Source of the DNA: Clostridium sp. CS001
GTDB lineage: Bacteria; Bacillota; Clostridia; Clostridiales; Clostridiaceae
Length of the DNA stretch: 64,000 bases
Assembly: GCF_020443565.1 (NCBI RefSeq)
Contig: NZ_JAIZZN010000021.1
Location: forward strand, 1 to 64,000
Reading direction: 5' to 3'
Shown here: piece after piece, positions 1 to 8,256 of the stretch
Position numbering within the stretch: the first letter of the stretch is position 1
Layout of the letters: every line of letters begins with the position of its first letter
The notes under the pieces: model-generated
Told to the model about the DNA's origin: nothing
What the model saw: only the letters and a program-made list of their open reading frames with translations
The model's database searches: none
Translations under genes and position numbers: made by a program

Positions 1-207
1 ATTCTAGAGACTTGTCAAGTGTTTTATGCAAAAAAAGTGGGGGAAACAACAAAAATCAATGAAATTAAAAATGAGTAATCACAGGGGCTAAGGAGTTTCC
101 GTGAACGCTCAATATATACCAAGGGGGTTTCTTTTTTAAATAATGAAATTCTGAGAATGAGCGAGATATCGAGAGTAATTTATAATATAGAGAGGAAGGG
201 ATTATAC

Positions 208-606
208 ATGAAGGATATAAAAGTACTAAGAGATGAAATGGTTAAAATGAAAAAGTGGGCATTAATTGGAGCATCACCAGATGAAAGTAAGTTTGGATAT
301 AAGATATTGATGCAACTTAAAGAAAAAGGTTATACAGTCTATGGTATAAATCCAAAATATGATGAAATAAATGGACTTAAGATTTATCATTCATTAAAAG
401 AATTGCCAGAGAAGGTTGATGCGGTAAATATTATAGTAAACCCTACGGTAGCATTAAATGCTCTAGATGAAATTGTGGAATGTAAAATAGAAAATGTATG
501 GTTTCAACCAGGAACTTATAATCCAGAGGTTTTAAATAAGGGTAAAAAGAATGAACTGAATATGGTTTTCCATGAATGTTTATACGTAGAACTGGGCAAG
601 ATTTAA
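208..606 (+). CDS. CoA-binding domain protein (YccU-like)
   Basis: A small Rossmann-fold protein of the CoA-binding family, usually a stand-alone cytoplasmic protein of about 130-140 residues with no defined reaction. The nucleotide-binding start of the fold is visible as ALIGASPDESKFG, followed by a GINP strand-turn and a VDAVNIIVNP strand typical of the family. The reading frame stays open upstream to an ATG at 157, but the ATG at 208 has a GGAAGGG ribosome binding site about 7 bases upstream and gives the usual family length, so it is preferred. The gene stands alone, with no partner in the same direction within 150 bases. The family call is solid; the biological role is unknown. Confidence 0.85.
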   Translation: MKDIKVLRDEMVKMKKWALIGASPDESKFGYKILMQLKEKGYTVYGINPKYDEINGLKIYHSLKELPEKVDAVNIIVNPTVALNALDEIVECKIENVWFQPGTYNPEVLNKGKKNELNMVFHECLYVELGKI

Positions 607-764
607 AATAGTATTTTTAAGTGTTATAGAGTGATGTATAAAATAGCTAAAGATTTTAATCTGCAGCTATTTTTTTCGTTAATGGCATTTGACAATAATA
701 AAAAAGAGGCGTAATATAAAAATAGAAAATGGCAAATGCTGATACATATATGGGAGATGATTTC

Positions 765-1595
765 ATGTCAGAGTGTAGTACGTGTCCATCAAATGATGGA
801 TGTTCAAAGGATAAGGAAACTTGTATGATTGAAAATAATCCTTTAAACAATGTGAAAAAGATTATAGGAGTTATGAGTGGAAAAGGTGGAGTAGGAAAAT
901 CTTCAATTTCTGTTCTTATTGCAAAACATTTAAAACAGCTTGGATATAGCGTGGGAGTATTAGATGCAGACATAACAGGACCAAGCATTCCAAGACTTCT
1001 TGGTTTAAAAGGTAAAAGGGCAATGAGCAATGAGTACGGAATTATGCCCGTTGAAAGTTGTCATGGCATAAAAGTTATGTCACTAAATTTCTTAACGGAG
1101 AATGAGGAGGACCCTGTAATTTGGAGGGGGCCTGTAATTTCAAATTTAGTTAAGCAATTTTGGACAGATGTTCTTTGGGAAGAGCTTGATTACTTAGTAA
1201 TTGATATGCCACCAGGAACAAGTGATGTTGCACTAACAGTAATGCAGTCTATACCAATTGATGGAATAGTAATGGTGTCAGTACCACAGGATCTTGTTTC
1301 TATGATAGTATCAAAAGCTGTGAAAATGGCTAGGAAAATGAATATTAACGTGTTAGGTGTTATTGAAAATATGAGCTATATAACGTGTCCTGATTGCGAT
1401 AAAGTAATAAAGCTTTTTAATAGTAAAGGTACAGATGATTTTTTAAAGGAAATGGATTTAAAACTTTTAGCAGAGCTTCCTATGTTAAATAGTATAAGCA
1501 ATTTATCAGAGGATGGGTGTGAAGGCTTAAATGAGAGTCTTGAATTAATTCTAAGTCCTATAGTAAACGATATAATAAAAGACTTAGATAGATAA
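765..1595 (+). CDS. mrp: Mrp/NBP35-type P-loop ATPase, Fe-S cluster carrier
   Basis: A cytoplasmic ATPase of the Mrp/NBP35 (ApbC) family, which binds and transfers iron-sulfur clusters. The deviant Walker A motif SGKGGVGKS is clear, followed by DADITGPSIPR and DMPPGTSDV, and a C-terminal ENMSYITCPDC stretch carries the CxxC cluster-binding pair. The N-terminus has a Cys-rich lead (CSTCPSNDGC) common in clostridial copies. An ATG at 729 is in frame but lacks a close ribosome binding site; the ATG at 765 has GGGAG 8 bases upstream and is preferred. It converges on the EFR1 gene, with a shared terminator between them. Confidence 0.9.
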   Translation: MSECSTCPSNDGCSKDKETCMIENNPLNNVKKIIGVMSGKGGVGKSSISVLIAKHLKQLGYSVGVLDADITGPSIPRLLGLKGKRAMSNEYGIMPVESCHGIKVMSLNFLTENEEDPVIWRGPVISNLVKQFWTDVLWEELDYLVIDMPPGTSDVALTVMQSIPIDGIVMVSVPQDLVSMIVSKAVKMARKMNINVLGVIENMSYITCPDCDKVIKLFNSKGTDDFLKEMDLKLLAELPMLNSISNLSEDGCEGLNESLELILSPIVNDIIKDLDR

Positions 1596-1626
1596 TATAA
1601 AGATATTATAGCCGGTAGATGTAAGA

Positions 1627-1670
1627 AACAACACAAGATGTATTAAATACAGCTCGTGTTGTTATTTTTT
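1627..1670. terminator. Rho-independent terminator between convergent genes
   Basis: An 11-bp stem with one mismatch (AACAACACAAG with CTCGTGTTGTT) is followed by a T run on the plus strand. It sits between the Mrp ATPase gene and the convergent EFR1 gene and could serve both directions. Confidence 0.8.
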
Positions 1671-1683
1671 TATATTTAGTACT

Positions 1684-2505
1684 TTATATAAATAATTCGG
1701 GTTCCCTCCTATAAGTGAAATCAACTTCTAATTCATGCTTATGCCTTAAATAATCTTCGTCATCATAATATTTTGCATTCATTGGACACTTTTTAATGCA
1801 AGCTCCACATTTAATACAAATTCCATTTAATTTAGATACATCTTGAAAATCAATTGAGCCCATAGGACATATATGTGCACAGAGTTTACAATCATTACAA
1901 TTGCTGTTTGTCTTTGGAGTAACCTTTCTAATATCAACAGGAATACCAGCGTTGTTTTTAGGAATATAGTGTTTTCTATAAGGAATAGTTCCATTTACAA
2001 CTACAGTTTGAACTTTATTTTGAGTTGTTATTTTTGTATATATTTGATTTGCAAAGGTCTCTGCAATATCTATATCATCTTCATCAGGTCTGTTTTTGGC
2101 AAGAGTTTTAGAAAAGGAATGCTCGCCTATAAAGGCACCCCCTCCAATAACTTTAAAACCATTTAGTTCAAGGATATCCTTCAGTTCAATTAATGCATCA
2201 TCATAATTTCTGTTGCCATATACAACCACAGGAACTGCTAATGCGCCATTGCCCGTAATGGTGTTTAAATATTTTAATAAAACATTAGGAACTCTGCCTG
2301 CATAGACTGGAACTCCTATAATAAGAAGATCTTGATTGGTAAATGATACTGCTTTTCCACGAGTTTTTGCTAATGTAAAATCAATGTTATTTATGGATAT
2401 ATCTTTATCAATATTTTGTGAAACTATTTCTCCAATAGTGCATACCACTTTTTTAGTTGTATCTGTAGCACTAAAATACATTGCACTAACTTTTTTAATA
2501 ACCAT
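1684..2505 (-). CDS. EFR1 family protein: flavodoxin-like domain plus two 4Fe-4S clusters
   Basis: A cytoplasmic electron-transfer protein of the clostridial EFR1 type. The N-terminal ~150 residues have a flavodoxin-like fold starting with a YFSATDTTKKV phosphate-loop region. The C-terminus carries a bacterial ferredoxin with two four-Cys sets, CNDCKLCAHICP and CIKCGACIKKCP, for two 4Fe-4S clusters. The frame extends further upstream, but an ATG at 2505 has a GGGGG ribosome binding site 7 bases before it and begins right at the flavodoxin strand, so it is chosen. The redox partner is not identifiable from neighbours. Confidence 0.88.
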   Translation of the reverse strand: MVIKKVSAMYFSATDTTKKVVCTIGEIVSQNIDKDISINNIDFTLAKTRGKAVSFTNQDLLIIGVPVYAGRVPNVLLKYLNTITGNGALAVPVVVYGNRNYDDALIELKDILELNGFKVIGGGAFIGEHSFSKTLAKNRPDEDDIDIAETFANQIYTKITTQNKVQTVVVNGTIPYRKHYIPKNNAGIPVDIRKVTPKTNSNCNDCKLCAHICPMGSIDFQDVSKLNGICIKCGACIKKCPMNAKYYDDEDYLRHKHELEVDFTYRREPELFI

Positions 2506-2803
2506 AGGTATTCCCCCTTTAGACACGCTGCCTTGTAAAAAAATCATTATCGCCTCGTCATGGGTATTTTCATGCTAATATAGAAATTTACCCATATAAT
2601 ATTCTATCATAGTTAGTCCTATTTAAACTTATTATAATGGAAGAAATAACAAAGTGTTATACAAAGTAGTATATTTACATATCTCTGTAGTATAAAAAAA
2701 TAAAAGATACACACAATAAATCATAAGATAACAAAGGCTGTTATCCAGCATTACAACATATTATAAAGAACATAAAATAAATAATAAAGGAAGGGTTAGG
2801 ATT
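2506..2803. other. Divergent intergenic region
   Basis: About 300 bases separate the divergent EFR1 and CotF-like genes and must hold both promoters. A short hairpin (ATAAC with GTTAT around 2725-2742) is visible. I see no open reading frame with a ribosome binding site and no recognisable riboswitch. Confidence 0.4.
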
Positions 2804-3271
2804 ATGAACATAACTTTATCACAAAAGGAAAGAATGTTACTAGAGGATCAAAAAAGTCATGAGCAGCTTTGCATTGAGAAGTATAGTAATTATGGGTGCC
2901 AAGCTAAAGATGCTCAATTAAAAGAAATATGTAAGGCTAACGAAAATTCGGAAAGAAGTCACCTTAATAGTATAAATCAATTGTTAAGTGGAACCATTCC
3001 TGATATGAATCAGCAGCAACAGCAAAATCAAAATTCAACTCAAAATATGAATAGCACACAATCATCTGGAGCTAGTTTATCTGATAAAGATATGTGTACA
3101 GATTTATTAATGACAGAAAAATATGTTTCAGGAGCATATAATACAACTATTTTTGAATTTAGAGATACTGCAGTGAGAGATGTACTAAATCATATACAAA
3201 AGGAAGAGCAAAAACACGGAGAAGCAATATTCAAGTATATGGAAAGCAAAGGAATGTATAACGTACAATAA
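2804..3271 (+). CDS. CotF-like spore coat protein
   Basis: A spore coat protein of the CotF/ferritin-like type. Two helical halves (about residues 1-65 and 95-155) contain acidic and His residues in ferritin-like positions. A Gln/Asn/Ser-rich linker with QQQQQNQNST joins them, as is common in clostridial coat F proteins. The start has a GGAAGGG ribosome binding site. It is monocistronic: a strong terminator follows and the next genes point the other way. Expression during sporulation is inferred from the family, not from a promoter I can identify. Confidence 0.85.
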   Translation: MNITLSQKERMLLEDQKSHEQLCIEKYSNYGCQAKDAQLKEICKANENSERSHLNSINQLLSGTIPDMNQQQQQNQNSTQNMNSTQSSGASLSDKDMCTDLLMTEKYVSGAYNTTIFEFRDTAVRDVLNHIQKEEQKHGEAIFKYMESKGMYNVQ

Positions 3272-3290
3272 TATCTTATTTATATAAAAG

Positions 3291-3321
3291 AAAACTGCTG
3301 AAGCACGCTCAGCAGTTTTTT
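3291..3321 (+). terminator. Rho-independent terminator after the CotF-like gene
   Basis: A perfect 11-bp stem (AAAACTGCTGA with TCAGCAGTTTT), a 7-base loop and a T run follow the stop codon by about 20 bases. Confidence 0.9.
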
Positions 3322-3327
3322 GTGGTT

Positions 3328-3360
3328 GTTAATATTGCAGCATCGCAGATGATGATTTAA
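3328..3360. repeat. 33-bp dispersed repeat, copy 1
   Basis: This stretch matches 50108-50140 in 29 of 33 positions and in the same orientation. It begins GTTAATATTG and ends ATTTAA, and just reaches the stop codon of the minus-strand gene at 3357. Confidence 0.5.
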
Positions 3361-3845
3361 CACATAACTATAATTTTATATGGAGTAGTTTGAGCGGGTA
3401 TACTTCTGGTGGTAGCTCCATAAATAACAATTAGATTACGATTTGCAGGGTTATTAGTAAAGCTTTGACCATTTTCTAGTACTGTAGGAGTTTGGGGGTC
3501 AGTATTTAACTTTAATTGATTATCACTACTAACCAGCTCACTGTTAAAAAAGTCTACTTTTACATTTTGATATGGCGAATTTTTTGTCATAACAATTGCT
3601 CTAAATTGTGGCGGAAAAATCAAAGGAACAGGTGCATTTGCATCATAAAATCCAGTTACCAGATCTCCTACTCTAAGCATTACGTGATCTACAAAATAAG
3701 TCGTTGGTGCCACTACGAAATTTACTACTGATCCATAGCTATCCTCTAAAGATATTATTTTATAACATCCTAAGTTTTCCTCATCTGAATTTGTCCAAAA
3801 ATCATCAATACTTGTAATAAAACCTTGCATCGACATAAACCTCAT
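3357..3845 (-). CDS. Hypothetical protein, possibly spore-surface associated
   Basis: I do not recognise a named family. The 162-residue product is rich in beta-strand-forming residues and has no signal peptide or membrane segment. The first half resembles a small beta-barrel (a GFITSIDDF start, a central VGDLVTGFYD turn), and the second half ends in a hydrophobic strand with a terminal Cys. A GGAGG ribosome binding site 7 bases before the ATG supports the start. It lies directly downstream of the collagen-like gene on the same strand, 21 bases away, so the two probably form an operon. The neighbouring coat protein suggests a spore role, which is inference only. Confidence 0.6.
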   Translation of the reverse strand: MRFMSMQGFITSIDDFWTNSDEENLGCYKIISLEDSYGSVVNFVVAPTTYFVDHVMLRVGDLVTGFYDANAPVPLIFPPQFRAIVMTKNSPYQNVKVDFFNSELVSSDNQLKLNTDPQTPTVLENGQSFTNNPANRNLIVIYGATTRSIPAQTTPYKIIVMC

Positions 3846-3866
3846 TTTTGTGCCTCCATTCCTATT

Positions 3867-4340
3867 TTAGAAACATTGGAAACTATCAATTTGTCTCAAA
3901 TCCATTCCGAAATATCTCCATCTATTTCCACTCCATTTAAAACCAGCTACAGATCTAGGGCCAACAAATGTTAACCATGCCCAGAATCCCCTACCCCTCC
4001 TTGGCCAAATATATACGAATCTAAAGGTGCAAGGTCTAATTGCTCCTGAGTCTATGAACTTGGCACTAGGACCAGATTGTTGTGATTTAGGCTGCTGTGG
4101 TGTAAAGCTTGGAGGTGGCTGAGATGGTCCACCTTGGGAGCCTTGTGATCCTTTGGAACCTTGTGGCCCTTGTGATCCTGGGAAATTTGGAGGTCCTTGC
4201 TTAGGGCCTTGTGGTCCACCGGGGAAGAATGGGAAAGGATTCATTTGTCTATAGGGACATTCCAATGGGATATCATCAAAGTCTACTCCATCCATATATG
4301 TTGGGTCATAAAATCTAATATAGTCATCATCAATAAACAT
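3867..4340 (-). CDS. Collagen-like glycine-repeat protein
   Basis: A 157-residue protein with a Gly/Pro/Gln/Ser-rich segment at about residues 40-90 in which glycine recurs in GPQGP, GSQGS and GPPNFPG triplets. This imperfect collagen-like repeat is like those of exosporium and surface proteins. An acidic N-terminus (MFIDDDYIRF) and a Trp/Arg-rich, probably globular C-terminus flank it. There is no signal peptide, which fits a protein assembled from the mother cell onto spores better than one secreted by Sec. The start has GGAG 8 bases upstream. It probably heads a two-gene operon with the gene at 3357. Function is inferred from composition. Confidence 0.65.
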   Translation of the reverse strand: MFIDDDYIRFYDPTYMDGVDFDDIPLECPYRQMNPFPFFPGGPQGPKQGPPNFPGSQGPQGSKGSQGSQGGPSQPPPSFTPQQPKSQQSGPSAKFIDSGAIRPCTFRFVYIWPRRGRGFWAWLTFVGPRSVAGFKWSGNRWRYFGMDLRQIDSFQCF

Positions 4341-4503
4341 AAAATTAACTCCTTAAAGTATTTATAATACAGTATATGGCTCGCTGAAGATTTGTGCTAT
4401 TTAAATTTATCTAAAACATTAGCTTGCTTTTATATAATATATAAGTTTTGGATATACTAAACATTAATATTATACTTGGCAAATTTAAAACTGGAGGTTG
4501 AAA

Positions 4504-6072
4504 ATGAAGGATTCAAAATTATATAATCTAGATGTTTTTTCTAGTATTCATGAACCCTATTGGATTGCATCTACGAAGAAAGAAGACTATCCTGCTTTAG
4601 AGGAGGATATAGATGTTGATGTTGCTATTGTTGGAGGCGGTATAGTAGGTATAACCACAGCATTTTTATTAAAAGAGAAAGGATTAAAAGTAGCTATAAT
4701 AGAAGCTAATAAAATTACCCATGGGACCTCAGGCTATACTACTGCCAAAATAACTTCGCAGCATGGTTTAATTTACAAGAAAATCATATCCAAATTTGGA
4801 GAAGAAAAAGCAAGACAATATGCAGATGCTAATGAATCATCTATTGATTTCATTGCAGATTTAGCTAGGAAAAAGGGTATTGACTGTGATTTTTGCTATA
4901 AGTCTGCATATATTTATACTCAATCTGAAGACTATATAGAAAAAATTGAAGATGAGGTAAAGGCTGCATGTAGTCTTGGTATTCAGGCATCTTATGAAAA
5001 AACAATTGAACTCCCCTTTGATGTAAAGGCTGCTATAAAATTTGATAATCAAGCTCAGTTTCATCCTCTTAAATATTTGTTGTCAATAGCTAAAGATATA
5101 CCTGGTAACGGAAGCTACATTTTTGAGGCAACTAAGGTGGTTGATATTGAAGATGGAGAAAATTGCACAGTTATAACCGGCAATGGAAGAAAAGTAACAG
5201 CATCTAAAGTTGTTATTGCTTCTCACTTTCCTTGTTATGACGGTATGGGAATGTATTTTGCAAGGATGTATGCAGAAAAATCCTACTTACTGGGAGTTAA
5301 AATTAAAGATAAGTTTCCAGAAGGTATGTTTATAAATGCAGAAGACCCAGGTCGTTCACTACGTTCTCAAAAACATGAAGATGGTGAAATTGTTCTAGTA
5401 GGTGGTGAACACCACAAAACAGGTAGTGAAGAACATACAAATATACACTATGAGAATTTATGTGAGTTTGCAAAGACAACCTTTAATTTGCAGGATGTGT
5501 TATATAGATGGTCCACACAGGACTATAGTACTGTAGATGAAGTTCCTTATGTAGGTTATCTTACATCCAAAACCGACAACATATTGGTAGCCACAGGTTT
5601 TAAGAAGTGGGGAATGACTAATGGCACAGCTGCTGCAAGAATATTAACGGATTTAATTATAACGGGAGAAAGTTGTTGGGCTCCTGTATATAATCCATCT
5701 AGATTTGATATCATTGCATCAGGTGCAAAATTAGCATCTGTAAATCTGGAAGTAGCGGGGGCACTCATAGTGGGTAAAATTACCCCAGCTCCTAGTGATG
5801 TAGATATTAAAAATGGTGGGGCAAAGGTAATTAATATAGATGGCGAAAAAGTTGGGGCATACCGTGATGAACAAGGTCAGCTACACATAGTAGATATAAC
5901 TTGCACTCACTTAGGTTGTGAACTGGTTTGGAATGAGGCAGAAAAAACCTGGGATTGTCCTTGTCATGGATCTAGATTTAGCTATGATGGTGACAATGTT
6001 GAAGGTCCTGCATTTAAACCTTTAAAGCATTTAGGAGAAGGAAAGAATAAGCTAGATGCCAATATATTTTAA
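4504..6072 (+). CDS. FAD-dependent oxidoreductase with C-terminal Rieske 2Fe-2S domain
   Basis: A two-domain cytoplasmic redox protein. The N-terminal ~400 residues are a DadA/GlpD-like FAD oxidoreductase with the dinucleotide-binding motif VAIVGGGIVG and a THGTSGYTTAKI segment. The C-terminal ~100 residues form a Rieske domain with ligand sets CTHLGC and CPCHGS. This architecture is like Bacillus YhfW; its substrate is not established. The ATG at 4504 has GGAGG 6 bases upstream and is preferred over an in-frame TTG at 4498. It appears monocistronic, with its own terminator. A role in redox stress is plausible but not shown. Confidence 0.9.
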   Translation: MKDSKLYNLDVFSSIHEPYWIASTKKEDYPALEEDIDVDVAIVGGGIVGITTAFLLKEKGLKVAIIEANKITHGTSGYTTAKITSQHGLIYKKIISKFGEEKARQYADANESSIDFIADLARKKGIDCDFCYKSAYIYTQSEDYIEKIEDEVKAACSLGIQASYEKTIELPFDVKAAIKFDNQAQFHPLKYLLSIAKDIPGNGSYIFEATKVVDIEDGENCTVITGNGRKVTASKVVIASHFPCYDGMGMYFARMYAEKSYLLGVKIKDKFPEGMFINAEDPGRSLRSQKHEDGEIVLVGGEHHKTGSEEHTNIHYENLCEFAKTTFNLQDVLYRWSTQDYSTVDEVPYVGYLTSKTDNILVATGFKKWGMTNGTAAARILTDLIITGESCWAPVYNPSRFDIIASGAKLASVNLEVAGALIVGKITPAPSDVDIKNGGAKVINIDGEKVGAYRDEQGQLHIVDITCTHLGCELVWNEAEKTWDCPCHGSRFSYDGDNVEGPAFKPLKHLGEGKNKLDANIF

Positions 6073-6132
6073 TGGGTGGGCATAACTTTACTATAACTGA
6101 GATAAAGAATCTATTTTAAATATAATAATTTT

Positions 6133-6171
6133 AGTCGCTTTAGGTGAACTTCATCTTCAGTGGCTTTTTTA
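6133..6171 (+). terminator. Rho-independent terminator after the Rieske oxidoreductase
   Basis: A two-part stem with G-T wobbles (AGTCGCT with AGTGGCT, inner AGGTGA with TCATCT) is followed by six T residues. Confidence 0.75.
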
Positions 6172-6240
6172 TTGTAACTCACTTAAGGCAGGAGTATAAT
6201 TGTTATTGAATCTATAATTTGCCAATAGAGGTGACTACTA

Positions 6241-7998
6241 ATGAACTCAATATTAAAGGACATACAAGAAGCAGTAACAAAATATGCAAATATTTTATCA
6301 CAGATACTTCAAGTAGAGGTTGAAATAGTAGATGATAATTTAATTAGAGTAGCAGGTACAGGCATTTATAAAGATAAAATAGGTGTAGATATATCAGAGG
6401 AAGGAAATGCTTATAAAAGCGTCCTAAAGTTTGGTAGGTCACAGATTATATACGAACCAGGAAAAGATGAACTTTGTATACATTGTCCCAAGAAAGGGCT
6501 TTGTGGAGAAAAGTTTGAAATGAGTACACCTATTAAACTTAAGGAAGAAACTATAGGGGTTATTGGGCTAGTATGTAGTAACGATAATCAGAAGGAACAT
6601 TTAATGGCTAACTTTGATGTGTATATGGCTTTCCTTCAGCAGATATCTGAGTTTATAAGTAGCACTGCTTATGAAAAAAGAGAAAAGGTAAAAATACAAT
6701 CATTGTTACAACTTCTCAATTTTGTTGTTGATAAAACAGAGCAAGGGGTAATTATACTAAATAAAAACAATTGCATTACTCATATAAATGAAAATGGATT
6801 AAAGGAACTAAATTTATCGGGAAATTATACAAATCACAAAGTGCAAATTAAGATAAGCGGTGATAGTGTTTTTAACCTTCAGGAATACAAACTAATGATA
6901 GATAAAGGGGTTTTCTTTGTTATTGGGAATATATACCCTATAAGATTTAATGAATCAGAATATGATAGTATGTTTTTCTTTCAAGATTCAAGAAAGTTTA
7001 AAGAAAAGTTATCAAGTTTTACTGATTTTAATAAAGCGATAAAAAGCAAGGATATTTTTGGTATATCTACGCAAATTCAAAAGTTAAAACAAGATGTTAA
7101 GAAAATTGCGAAATCAACTTCTACAGTGCTTATAACTGGAGAAAGTGGTACTGGAAAGGAGATGTTTGCAAGAGCTATACATGATGAAAGCGACAGGAAG
7201 GACAAGCCTTTTATTGCTATAAATTGTGGAGCTATTCCAGATATGCTTCTGGAAAGTGAACTTTTTGGATATGTAAAAGGAGCTTTTACAGGTGCAGACC
7301 CTATGGGGAAAATGGGCAAGTTTGAATTTGCAAATAAAGGGACCATATTGCTAGATGAGATAGGGGATATGCCTCTATATCTTCAGGCTAAACTTTTAAG
7401 AGTGCTTCAAGAACGAAGTATTACAAGAATAGGTTCTAATACAACTATTGATATTGATGTCAGGGTAGTTGCAGCAACAAATAAGGATTTAGTAAAAGCC
7501 ATAAAAGAAAACAGATTCAGAGAAGATTTATACTATAGATTAAATGTAATACCTCTTGAAATACCTCCACTTAGGGAAAGAAAGGAAGATATAAAGTTAC
7601 TTATAGAAACCTTCATTGAGAAATACTGTAACTTATTTAATAAAAAATTTTCAGATATAAAGATAGGAGAGAAAATATGGCAGATACTTAATAACTATGA
7701 ATGGCCTGGCAATGTACGCGAACTTGAGAATGCTATAGAATATATTATTAATATGATGGGTACAGATGGAATAATAACAAAAGAAATTTTACCTAAAAGT
7801 ATTGTATATAATAAAATGAATGTTATTAATAATGAGGATGAAACATATACACTAAAGTATCTTGAAAAAAATGCAATAAACAATGCTTTGCAAAAATATG
7901 GTACAAGCACCCAAGAAAAAAAAGTTGTTGCAATGAAGCTTGGCATAGGCATAGCGACTTTATATAGAAAAATTGAAGAATACAATTTATCAAAATGA
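6241..7998 (+). CDS. Sigma-54-dependent enhancer-binding transcriptional activator
   Basis: A 585-residue activator of sigma-54 RNA polymerase. The N-terminal ~170 residues form a sensory domain with Cys79, Cys82 and Cys88 (CIHCPKKGLC), a possible metal or redox site. A PAS-like segment follows at about 150-250. The central AAA+ domain has Walker A GESGTGKE and an intact GAFTGA loop, the sigma-54 contact. A Fis-type helix-turn-helix ends the protein. The start has GAGGTG upstream. A palindromic element and a canonical sigma-54 promoter lie immediately downstream, ahead of two PLP enzyme genes, so it most likely activates those genes. Its inducing ligand is unknown. Confidence 0.93.
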   Translation: MNSILKDIQEAVTKYANILSQILQVEVEIVDDNLIRVAGTGIYKDKIGVDISEEGNAYKSVLKFGRSQIIYEPGKDELCIHCPKKGLCGEKFEMSTPIKLKEETIGVIGLVCSNDNQKEHLMANFDVYMAFLQQISEFISSTAYEKREKVKIQSLLQLLNFVVDKTEQGVIILNKNNCITHINENGLKELNLSGNYTNHKVQIKISGDSVFNLQEYKLMIDKGVFFVIGNIYPIRFNESEYDSMFFFQDSRKFKEKLSSFTDFNKAIKSKDIFGISTQIQKLKQDVKKIAKSTSTVLITGESGTGKEMFARAIHDESDRKDKPFIAINCGAIPDMLLESELFGYVKGAFTGADPMGKMGKFEFANKGTILLDEIGDMPLYLQAKLLRVLQERSITRIGSNTTIDIDVRVVAATNKDLVKAIKENRFREDLYYRLNVIPLEIPPLRERKEDIKLLIETFIEKYCNLFNKKFSDIKIGEKIWQILNNYEWPGNVRELENAIEYIINMMGTDGIITKEILPKSIVYNKMNVINNEDETYTLKYLEKNAINNALQKYGTSTQEKKVVAMKLGIGIATLYRKIEEYNLSK

Positions 7999-8043
7999 TA
8001 AATTGTTAATGATTAAGGCTCTTAAGTACTTGAAAAGCACATG

Positions 8044-8094
8044 AAGGCTCTATTATCATAATGATAAAAATTATCATTATGATAATAGAGCCTT
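8044..8094. repeat. Perfect 24-bp inverted repeat containing two operator-like palindromes
   Basis: Two perfect 24-base arms around a 3-base centre begin about 45 bases after the activator's stop codon. Inside each arm is a 15-bp palindrome, TTATCAT-N-ATGATAA, at 8053-8067 and 8071-8085, with centres 18 bp apart. As RNA it would form a terminator-like hairpin. As DNA the paired palindromes look like upstream activating sites for the enhancer-binding protein, 70-100 bp before the sigma-54 promoter. Confidence 0.75.
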
Positions 8095-8157
8095 TATATT
8101 TTAAGGTAAATAAACTACCAAGGTATTGATACCACACGGTTATAGGTACATGAACTT

Positions 8158-8174
8158 TGGCACGATTATTGCTT
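8158..8174 (+). promoter_or_regulatory. Sigma-54 (-24/-12) promoter
   Basis: TGGCAC at 8158-8163, a 5-base spacer and TTGCTT at 8169-8174 match the sigma-54 consensus, including the invariant GG and GC dinucleotides at the right spacing. It lies about 85 bases before the start of the threonine-synthase-like gene. Confidence 0.9.
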
Positions 8175-8256
8175 TTAATAATAGTAAAAGCAAGCACATT
8201 ATTACAATGTATTCATTAATTTCAATAATATATATAAATAAAAAAGAGGTGAGGTT

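Noticed and set aside
1-156. Riboswitch or RNA gene at the left edge
   Set aside because: A GGGG-rich segment and a T run are visible near 87-140, but no complementary stem or known RNA motif could be drawn; the region is cut by the window edge.
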